This document shows positions 1 through 6,209 of a stretch of DNA of 11,039 bases, piece after piece. The stretch is from NCBI GenBank assembly GCA_017999075.1, contig JAGOBX010000071.1, forward strand, positions 1 to 11,039. The letters are read 5' to 3'. The DNA is from JAGOBX01 sp017999075 [NCBI: Candidatus Babelota bacterium]. GTDB lineage: Bacteria > JAGOBX01. Position 1 is the first letter of the stretch. The number at the start of each line of letters is the position of its first letter. A model generated the notes under the pieces. The model was not told the DNA's origin. It searched no databases and worked only from the letters and a program-made list of their open reading frames with translations. Position numbers and translations under genes: made by a program.

Positions 1-805
1 CAGCTGCTATATGCATCGGACCGCTGTCATTTGTTAAAAAAAAAGAACACAATTTTATAGATGAGAACAATTCCTGCAAACTTGTTTTTCCAATCAAATT
101 AATTAAATTTATTTTTCTGTCAACAGATCTTAAAATATTATCACCTATTGAAACTTCATTTTTCGAACCAAATAAAACAGGTATTATATTTGTATTTTTT
201 AAACAAAAATAATTTATAACTTCAGCAAAATATTCAGGAAGCCATCGTTTAGCTGGACCGAACGCTGCTCCAGGATTTATCCCCAAATATTTTTTATTAT
301 TAAATATAAACCATTTTTTTTTTACTGCGCTGTCGATTTCTTCAATAGTGTTCAAAAATATTTTAGGTGTGTCAATTTTTTTTCCAAAATTGGCATACGC
401 AAGCTCAAGGTGTAAAAAAACTTGATGTTGGGATTTTATTTTTTCAGTTAATTTTACAGGATTTGATAAAAAAAATTTTCTGTATTGTGTAGCCCATCCG
501 CTGATTTTTTTTACATTTCCAAGTTTAAAAATAATTGCAGACGATAAAGATTTAGGAAGCAATATACCGTTTTCAAACTTTTGTTCACGCAGGTATTTTA
601 TCAATCCAATCTTATTTTTCTTATCATCAATTTCAATAACCGTATCAATATAATTATTATTTTTATATACTTCAGCAACCCAAGGTCTACTTATAACAGT
701 AATTTTAATTTCAGGATCACTTTTTTTAAGGCTTTCAAAAAATGGAGATGACATAACCGCATCTCCTATCCAATTCAATCCTTTTACTACTATTCTGCTA
801 TCCAT
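1..805 (-). CDS. waaF: ADP-heptose:LPS heptosyltransferase, WaaF-like (GT9), 3' end cut by window edge
   Basis: My own translation from ATG at 805-803 stays open for 268 residues to the left edge; about 80 C-terminal residues are missing compared with the usual ~350. It begins MDSRIVVKGLNWIGDAVMSS; Asp15 in the NWIGD motif matches the conserved N-domain aspartate of GT9 heptosyltransferases. NPGAAFGPAKRW (residues 177-188) is a WaaF-type signature at the start of the C-terminal Rossmann domain, and TNDSGPMHIAA (258-268) is the donor (ADP-heptose) binding motif. In this family the enzyme transfers heptose to the inner core of lipopolysaccharide on the cytoplasmic face of the inner membrane, so the cell should be diderm. 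It lies 29 nt downstream of tRNA-Ser on the same strand and may share its promoter. The Shine-Dalgarno is poor (an AGGA about 17 nt upstream). The frame crosses several long A/T homopolymers without breaking. A heptosyltransferase with another acceptor is possible, but the family call is secure. Confidence 0.9.
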   Translation of the reverse strand, partial: MDSRIVVKGLNWIGDAVMSSPFFESLKKSDPEIKITVISRPWVAEVYKNNNYIDTVIEIDDKKNKIGLIKYLREQKFENGILLPKSLSSAIIFKLGNVKKISGWATQYRKFFLSNPVKLTEKIKSQHQVFLHLELAYANFGKKIDTPKIFLNTIEEIDSAVKKKWFIFNNKKYLGINPGAAFGPAKRWLPEYFAEVINYFCLKNTNIIPVLFGSKNEVSIGDNILRSVDRKINLINLIGKTSLQELFSSIKLCSFFLTNDSGPMHIAA

Positions 806-834
806 TAAACAATTGATAAAATCCTGATAAGATA

Positions 835-925
835 TGGCGGAGAAGTAGGGATTCGAACCCCAGGAGGACTCATCGCCCTCAACGGTTTTCAAGACCGCCG
901 CCTTAAACCGCTCGGCCACTTCTCC
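835..925 (-). tRNA. tRNA-Ser (anticodon UGA)
   Basis: The minus-strand sequence folds as a class II tRNA with a long variable arm. The acceptor stem GGAGAAG (925-919) pairs with CTTCTCC (845-839). The discriminator is G at 838, and the CCA end is encoded at 837-835. The anticodon loop CTTGAAA (893-887) sits on a GCGGT/ACCGT stem and gives anticodon TGA at 891-889, which reads UCA and other UCN serine codons. The T arm contains GGTTCGAATCC. The D arm (GGCCGAGCGGTTTAAGGC) is typical of bacterial tRNA-Ser. The gene is preceded by a strong sigma-70 promoter and followed by the waaF-like gene, with no terminator visible in the 29 nt between them. Confidence 0.97.
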
Positions 926-992
926 GAATTTAGTTTATATTTTATTCGCAAAAAAATCTTAAAATTATAAAATTTTCAGCTAATTTAATAAA

Positions 993-1020
993 ATTATATA
1001 AAAAATAATCTGTTTGTCAA
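993..1020 (-). promoter_or_regulatory. Sigma-70 promoter for tRNA-Ser (and possibly waaF)
   Basis: On the minus strand a perfect -35 box TTGACA (1020-1015) is followed, after a 16-nt spacer, by a perfect -10 box TATAAT (998-993). Transcription should start near 986, about 60 nt before the mature tRNA, leaving a 5' leader for processing. This is the only consensus-quality promoter I found in the window, as expected for a stable RNA gene. Because no terminator separates the tRNA from waaF, it may also drive waaF. Confidence 0.85.
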
Positions 1021-1100
1021 GCGGTTTTTAAAGTTTTTTAAGTTTTTAACTTTTTAACTTTTCATTAAATCAGTGATATGAAAATATAATTCAACCAAAC

Positions 1101-1124
1101 AAAATAAACTCCAGGATTTATTTT
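1101..1124 (-). terminator. Possible weak terminator or mRNA 3'-end hairpin after the barrel gene
   Basis: The inverted repeat aaaataaa (1101-1108) / tttatttt (1117-1124) could form an 8-bp, all-A/T stem with an 8-nt loop, 43 nt past the stop codon of the barrel gene. On the minus strand the stem is followed by TGTTTGG, which is only partly U-rich. The stem has no G-C pairs, so it is weak for an intrinsic terminator. A second AT-rich partial palindrome (AAGTT/AACTT) lies near 1028-1062. Either may mark the operon end. The rest of the 926-1166 gap holds the tRNA promoter and nothing else I can identify. Confidence 0.3.
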
Positions 1125-1166
1125 CCTTACCTTACTATGTGTTCATATAGTTTTTGGTAAAAATAT

Positions 1167-3227
1167 TTAAAAGACGTACGTCATATTTAATTGATAATTA
1201 TGTACTTTATAGGGAGTTTCTCCTCCTGTCTGTCTATCATTTTTATAAGTCAATCTCAATGAATTTTTAGTTGAAATATAATATTTGAATTCAAACTTGT
1301 TATTAAAAGAACGTTCTGAAACATCATAAATTTTATTATATTTGTATCCTAAGCTTACTAACATTAACAGTTTTTTAGGAAACAACGTAAAATTAAAATC
1401 CGTATTTGCCATATAAAACCTGTTTGATCCGTCATAATATTCCGATTTGGAACCTAGTAAATAACTTGAAACAGCTATTTGATCTGATAAAAATTTATCA
1501 TTATATGTCAGTGATATACTTTTAGAATTCATATCACCGTCATCTCCAGTTTTATCCGCAGTGTTTGAATAATTGCCTGATACAATTAATTTTCCCGCAC
1601 CTCTGTTAACGCGTCTTGAATAAGCAAGTTTCAAACTTGTTTTAAATTTTTTCATATATCCATCTTCACTGTCAGATTTTTTCAAATATGCAGTAAACGC
1701 TATATTTTCATTATCATTGATTTGAAAATTCGAAGTATTATTGTATATCCAATAACTGCTTTTCAATTTATTGGTATCAGGTTCCAATTCATCGTATATT
1801 TCAAAATAACCCTGAAAATTATATTTATCAACAGAATATTCGTAGTCCAGAATAAATCCGTCATATCCCGTATAATTAGAATTTAAATAAGGATTTCCAG
1901 CAGTATAATAATTATTTCCGAATTTTTTATATTGAAGTTTAGTGCGTGCGTTTGAAGTTAAATTATATGTCATTTCCGTTTTTAATGCATAATCCGAAAC
2001 ATTCGAATTATTATAATAAAAACTGTCTCCGTCATTTTTTAATATTGAATTAGAATATTCTAAACTAAACGCCGAATTATTTCCTAACGCTTTTGTTACA
2101 TATTCTGCAGAATATACATAATTGTCTATCGGTCCCATAAAAGGAGTCCCTGTATCCAAAGAATTTTTATCATCGTTGGCGCCGAACATAGTCAAATTAA
2201 ACCTGTGCTGCTTTATAAATTCCACGCTTGTTCTTAAGCCGTAAATATACTGCTGAAATTCAGGAGTTGAATTTTTATCTGTAATCTTTTCGTATTGATT
2301 AGATACCCCCGCAAAAAATTCTCCGTTATATTTTTCCGAAAAGTAAATAAATTGCGCACCTTCAATTTTGTTATTTGATAAAGTATAATCGCTGTATTGA
2401 GGATAATATTGCCCTATTATATATTTTTTATCAGGATCTGTAAATTCAAACCTTAATGATTCAAATTGCAATTTTTTCTGCTGACGCCTGTCATTATAAG
2501 AATTCACCATTATTCCTGAAAATTGAGTTTTGCTAAGATTTCCTGATGCAACATATCCTGTTTTAAAAGTCGAACCTTTATCATAATTCACATTATTCCC
2601 AGAGTTATCTATAGAAACATATTCAATTTCCGTAAATACAGAACCAGATATCTGCGATTTTGAAGAATAATCTTCCTTTATTTTTTTACTATGTTCTGAA
2701 ACAGCGTTATAAATATTTCTGTCCGAATTATTTATCAAATAAATTATTTTTTCAAACGAATCTATTTCTTTTACAAATTTTGATGTTGATTCATGATAAT
2801 TTAAATATTTATCATAATATTTCTTGAATTTTTCCAGATATAAGGAATTATTCCCGGTATTGTAATAATCATTCTGGGACAATACCGAAAGATAATAATA
2901 TGCGCTTCCTTTTTCTCCATCATATGTATCTTTCTTTTTAGTTACCAATTCATATAAAAATTTCGCTGTGTCATAATCTCCAAATAATCTGTATATATGC
3001 GCAGCAGTCAAATAATCCTGAGTTTTTATTTTTTCTTTATTTTTACGGATATCTTCAATAAATTTTTTAATATTCTCTATATTAGTTTTTTCAGATTCAA
3101 TTATTTCCGAATTGTTTATACTGCCTCTATTTTCCTCAGTTTGAGAAAAAAGATTTTGACAATATAAAAATATTATTAAAGATGATATTATACTTATTTT
3201 TAAAAATTTATGATGTTTTATTGTCAT
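1167..3227 (-). CDS. Exported protein with N-terminal helical (TPR-like) domain and C-terminal outer-membrane beta-barrel
   Basis: The protein has 686 aa. Residues 1-28 form a signal peptide: a basic start (KHHKFLK), a hydrophobic core (ISIISSLIIFLY) and likely cleavage after LFS. Residues ~40-190 are helical and Lys-rich; AAHIYRLFGDYDTAKFLYELV (75-95) looks like a TPR, a fold usually used for protein contacts. From ~194 to the end the pattern is alternating amphipathic beta strands rich in Tyr, Asn and Ser. The chain ends NMTYVF with a terminal Phe, the usual BAM recognition signal of outer-membrane barrels. IIGQYYPQYSDYTLSNNKIEG (270-290) is the most motif-like stretch of the barrel. I cannot assign it to a named porin family. 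ATG at 3227 is supported by AAGGG (3242-3238) at 10 nt; a second AAGG lies only 3-4 nt away. It is the last gene of the probable four-gene operon, 27 nt after the FecR-domain gene. Role inferred: outer-membrane channel or anchor with a periplasmic TPR docking domain. Confidence 0.8.
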   Translation of the reverse strand: MTIKHHKFLKISIISSLIIFLYCQNLFSQTEENRGSINNSEIIESEKTNIENIKKFIEDIRKNKEKIKTQDYLTAAHIYRLFGDYDTAKFLYELVTKKKDTYDGEKGSAYYYLSVLSQNDYYNTGNNSLYLEKFKKYYDKYLNYHESTSKFVKEIDSFEKIIYLINNSDRNIYNAVSEHSKKIKEDYSSKSQISGSVFTEIEYVSIDNSGNNVNYDKGSTFKTGYVASGNLSKTQFSGIMVNSYNDRRQQKKLQFESLRFEFTDPDKKYIIGQYYPQYSDYTLSNNKIEGAQFIYFSEKYNGEFFAGVSNQYEKITDKNSTPEFQQYIYGLRTSVEFIKQHRFNLTMFGANDDKNSLDTGTPFMGPIDNYVYSAEYVTKALGNNSAFSLEYSNSILKNDGDSFYYNNSNVSDYALKTEMTYNLTSNARTKLQYKKFGNNYYTAGNPYLNSNYTGYDGFILDYEYSVDKYNFQGYFEIYDELEPDTNKLKSSYWIYNNTSNFQINDNENIAFTAYLKKSDSEDGYMKKFKTSLKLAYSRRVNRGAGKLIVSGNYSNTADKTGDDGDMNSKSISLTYNDKFLSDQIAVSSYLLGSKSEYYDGSNRFYMANTDFNFTLFPKKLLMLVSLGYKYNKIYDVSERSFNNKFEFKYYISTKNSLRLTYKNDRQTGGETPYKVHNYQLNMTYVF

Positions 3228-3254
3228 TATCCTTGATCCCTTAAATTAATTTTA

Positions 3255-4835
3255 TTATCTAATTTCCAAATTAACAGTTTTCGTTGAAACATTTTCAGCG
3301 CGGTCAGAAGCTTTTACTGTAATATTCTGGTATATTGTCATATTTTTTTTGTGACCTGGAGGAGCAGGCGGCAAATCCGGTCTGATAATATTCAACCTTG
3401 CTTCCCATACTTGATATGAATCTTTTTCATTTCCTTCAACACGTTTAAATGAAATATTATTAGATTCAACTTTATAAACTCCGCTGGTAGGTTCAGAATC
3501 TCTGATTTTCAAGGTTACAATATTATCTGTTACAACAGAAACAACATCAATCTCAGGAGCAAATGAATCAAGTTTTTGAATTTTTCTATCAACCTTTTTT
3601 CTGCCCGCTAAATAATAAACATATTGATTTTCTCCTGATTCAATTCCATTTCTTGAACCTTTAATCCTTACTTTTATATTTGCACTTTTTTCTTCTGCGC
3701 TTATATCAAGAGTATTTTCTCCCTGTTCTAAAATCCAGCTGTATTTTATATTAGAACTAGAGCCTGGCAATTCATCGTTATTCAATTTTACAGAAAAAAG
3801 ATTATCAGGTAATTTCAAAGTTATCGAATTAATTCTAAAAATACCGGCACTGTTTGTTCTCCCGAAATATTCCAATGATTCGTTTTCAACAATTATTGTA
3901 ACTGTTATTTCTCCTTCTATTCCTTCGCCTTCATTGTTTCTCCATTCTCCTGAAATATCAGGAATAATTACCTGTTTGGCAAATACTGCAGTACCTGCTA
4001 TTTCTACCTGTTTTTTATTAGTCCATTCTAAAATGTTAGAACTCGTAATATTTATAGAAGCCTCTGCTCCGCGGTTAATAACACTGTTAGCAGCAGGGAA
4101 ATTAATTCTTGGTGAAGGAAGTTTACCGTATTGTTCTTGTTCAAAATTCTGTAAGGCTTCAATTGAACTTGTCTGTATATCCGGTGAAACAGAACCTGCG
4201 TCAAGTCTGCTTTCTTCTTCTTCTTTTAATTTTTTCTGTTCTTCAAACATTTGCATATCGGTTTTTAATGAAATAGGCAAAAGCGTTTCCCCTTCTTTGG
4301 CTGTTTCTTTTTTACTTATAGTACCCCGCTTACTTACTGCTATTTTTTCCGATTTGTTCAAAATAGTGTTTTTCCCATACGCTTCTATTTCAACAGTTCC
4401 ATCTATAACAAGAAACTTTGATCCGTCAAATCCGTCAGCAACCTCAAAATCTGTTCCTCGCACTCCGGCTACTGCTACTGGAGTAATTATTGTAAAACTG
4501 CTTCCCTGATTTATTTTTTTCATTACATTAGCTCGAACTCCTCCAAAATTTATTTTTAAATCAGGTGACGCAGTTGTTCCTGAAACAGTCACTACAGAAT
4601 TTTCTACAATTTTTAAAACGCTTCCATCGTCAAGTTTTACTATAGCAGACGATGCAAGAAATGTTTTTATAACATCGCCATTTTCAATTTTCATATTTAA
4701 ATAAGCATGTGCCCAGCCGCTGCCTTTTTTTTGTATCTGGACATCACCTTCAACAAAATTCAGTATTCCGCCTGCTAACAATTGTATTTCCAGCATAATC
4801 AGAAAAATAATATTTAAAATACATATTTTTTTCAT
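3255..4835 (-). CDS. Exported FecR-domain protein with Ig-like C-terminal region
   Basis: The protein has 526 aa. Residues 1-21 are a signal peptide (MKKICILNIIFLIMLEIQLLA, cleavage near LLA-GG). Residues ~24-165 match the FecR domain (PF04773 type): GDVIKTFLASSAIVKLDDGSVL, then FGGVRANVMKK, then the hallmark SSFTIITPVAVAGVRGTDFEV (112-132) and a DGTVEIEAYG strand. A charged Glu/Lys-rich linker follows (residues 196-210, possibly a short coiled coil). From ~245 the sequence looks like beta-sandwich modules, including an EIAGTAVFAKQVI strand, a segment with SAGIFRINSITLKLP, and a last module ending ITVKASDRAENVSTKTVNLEIR. A proline-rich loop, PDLPPAPPGHKK, lies at 486-497. Unlike classical FecR there is no cytoplasmic anti-sigma segment and no transmembrane anchor, and no ECF sigma gene is nearby. 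A structural or binding role in the periplasm is therefore more likely than signalling. The start is 1 nt after the PorV-like stop codon, with GGAG inside the end of that gene. Confidence 0.85.
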   Translation of the reverse strand: MKKICILNIIFLIMLEIQLLAGGILNFVEGDVQIQKKGSGWAHAYLNMKIENGDVIKTFLASSAIVKLDDGSVLKIVENSVVTVSGTTASPDLKINFGGVRANVMKKINQGSSFTIITPVAVAGVRGTDFEVADGFDGSKFLVIDGTVEIEAYGKNTILNKSEKIAVSKRGTISKKETAKEGETLLPISLKTDMQMFEEQKKLKEEEESRLDAGSVSPDIQTSSIEALQNFEQEQYGKLPSPRINFPAANSVINRGAEASINITSSNILEWTNKKQVEIAGTAVFAKQVIIPDISGEWRNNEGEGIEGEITVTIIVENESLEYFGRTNSAGIFRINSITLKLPDNLFSVKLNNDELPGSSSNIKYSWILEQGENTLDISAEEKSANIKVRIKGSRNGIESGENQYVYYLAGRKKVDRKIQKLDSFAPEIDVVSVVTDNIVTLKIRDSEPTSGVYKVESNNISFKRVEGNEKDSYQVWEARLNIIRPDLPPAPPGHKKNMTIYQNITVKASDRAENVSTKTVNLEIR

Positions 4836-4836
4836 T

Positions 4837-6138
4837 TTATTTTACTCCGTTGTTATTTTGTTTTAAAAGTTTTAACGATTTTTCAGCAATAATATTGGTT
4901 GGTTCTATTTGTAAAATTATATGATATTCGTTTATCGCAGCTTTATAATTTCCTAACATTGCATGACAGTATGCCATCCATAATCTTGCATTTATATGAT
5001 ACGGATTTATTTGAACTGCACTATTGAATAACAGTAACGCATTAAAATAATCTTTTTTCAAATAAACTCTATACCCTGATTTCATCAATTCATTCAATTC
5101 TATAAAATTATTTTTTTGATATATTGAACTGTTTTCTTGTTTTATTTCATATGAACTGTTATTTTTTATTGTGTTATCAGCAAGTTCAGATGACTTTCCA
5201 AATGAATAGTCTATTGAAAATTTATGACTGTTACCAAAATCTCCAAACGGTTCGTATGCATAATCAATATTTAATTTATCAAGTTTAAATCCCAATCCGA
5301 AAACCAAACCATTGTCTGTCTCATTTACTGAATTATATCCGCATCTAAATGATATTAAACTTAACGGATTTATTTCTGTTCCTAAGCAATAATCCAATTT
5401 TTCATTTTTCGTATAAATTATATCCCCATTCAAAGTAATAAATTCTTTATCAAACAAATTTGTTGTAAACCCTGTTTTTATCTGAATCGGAAGCGGTTCA
5501 CTTTTTTGATCAAATTTAAGTTTCGTCCCTAAATTAAATATGCCTGCTCCAACTTTTATATTATTTTTAAGTTTAATTATCATCCCGAAATCTATTGCTA
5601 TAGCCGCAGCCTTATATCCATATATTTTCTGACTTATATATTTTCCTGATATCCCGAATAAAAATTTTTTTCCTTTTTTTATTGAATAACTTGTCTGTAA
5701 CGTTAAATCAGAACCTTTAAACTTTTCATTTGTTTTAGCGTCAGCCCAAGGATTTGAAGGGTCCAACGCGTATATAGTAACATCTTCTTCTCCGTAATTG
5801 CCATAATTAACCGAAAACGCAGCATAATGATTTTTTTCAAATGCCGGCATCCCCACAGAAACATAATTAATTTTTATATCTTCAGCCAATGTATGATGCA
5901 TAAAACCAAGTTTTATCGAATCTAAATCAGCAAGTCCAGCCGGATTACGGTTAGAAGAAAATATATCCCCGCTTACAGCAGTATATGCTCCGCCTAAACT
6001 TATTGATCTGGCTCCTGCTCCAAATAACAAAAACTCTCCTGCATTCAAACCATTATTATAATTTTTAGAATTAATAGCCGTTTTCTCAATAGCTATTAAA
6101 ATAATCACTGATAAAAACAGCGCTATTATTTTATTCAT
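4837..6138 (-). CDS. PorV-like outer-membrane beta-barrel protein with C-terminal TPR extension
   Basis: The protein has 433 aa. A hydrophobic N-terminal segment (IIALFLSVIILIAI) acts as a signal peptide. AGEFLLFGAGARSISLGGAYTAVSGDIFSSNRNPAGLA (33-70; key residues G40, R44, GGAYTA, NPAG) is the signature of the PorV/PorQ/UPF0164 family, a FadL-like outer-membrane barrel. Beta strands continue to about residue 314, ending KFSIDYSFGK. A polar linker (~315-345) leads to two TPRs at ~350-425 (YRVYLKKDYFNALLLFNSAVQINP and AMLGNYKAAINEYHIILQIEP). In Bacteroidetes, PorV carries C-terminal-domain cargo of the type IX secretion system to the cell-surface attachment complex. Classical PorV has no TPRs, so this is a variant architecture. 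The next gene upstream encodes a giant protein with just such a C-terminal domain, which suggests a cargo-receptor pair (inference). The start is supported by AAGG (6150-6147) 8 nt before the ATG. The 71-nt gap upstream has no clear terminator. Confidence 0.85.
   Translation of the reverse strand: MNKIIALFLSVIILIAIEKTAINSKNYNNGLNAGEFLLFGAGARSISLGGAYTAVSGDIFSSNRNPAGLADLDSIKLGFMHHTLAEDIKINYVSVGMPAFEKNHYAAFSVNYGNYGEEDVTIYALDPSNPWADAKTNEKFKGSDLTLQTSYSIKKGKKFLFGISGKYISQKIYGYKAAAIAIDFGMIIKLKNNIKVGAGIFNLGTKLKFDQKSEPLPIQIKTGFTTNLFDKEFITLNGDIIYTKNEKLDYCLGTEINPLSLISFRCGYNSVNETDNGLVFGLGFKLDKLNIDYAYEPFGDFGNSHKFSIDYSFGKSSELADNTIKNNSSYEIKQENSSIYQKNNFIELNELMKSGYRVYLKKDYFNALLLFNSAVQINPYHINARLWMAYCHAMLGNYKAAINEYHIILQIEPTNIIAEKSLKLLKQNNNGVK
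4845..4848 (-). promoter_or_regulatory. Shine-Dalgarno of the FecR-domain gene, inside the PorV-like gene
   Basis: GGAG on the minus strand lies within the last codons of the PorV-like gene (...NGVK stop), 9 nt before the FecR-domain ATG. Only 1 nt (4836) separates that gene's TAA from the next ATG. This layout supports translational coupling and roughly matched output of the two proteins. Confidence 0.75.
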
Positions 6139-6146
6139 TTTAAATA

Positions 6147-6150
6147 CCTT
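6147..6150 (-). promoter_or_regulatory. Shine-Dalgarno of the PorV-like gene
   Basis: AAGG on the minus strand, 8 nt before ATG at 6138. It fixes the start ahead of the signal peptide. The rest of the 71-nt gap (6139-6209) is nearly pure A/T. It has a TTGCTG and several TATAAA-like strings but no convincing promoter pair and no G-C stem. Confidence 0.6.
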
Positions 6151-6209
6151 TAAAAAAAATTTTAATTTTTATAACTTAAAATTCAGCAAATATAATTTTA
6201 AAACATTAC

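Noticed and set aside
1028-1062. AAGTT/AACTT palindromes as a strong terminator
   Set aside because: The stems are short and pure A/T, with no stable G-C core. They are mentioned only as a possible contribution to the operon end.
835-1166. Integration site or mobile element next to the tRNA gene
   Set aside because: tRNA-Ser genes are common insertion sites, but there is no integrase, no partial tRNA duplicate and no transposase in the window.
3934-4509. 191-codon open frame on the plus strand
   Set aside because: It lies wholly antisense to the FecR-domain gene, whose domain signature is clear. The translation shows no recognisable domain and the frame is a by-product of the opposite strand's codon use.
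6139-6209. Internal promoter ahead of the PorV-like gene
   Set aside because: TATAAA-like strings are expected in such A/T-rich DNA. No -35 box at acceptable spacing was found apart from a weak TTGCTG.
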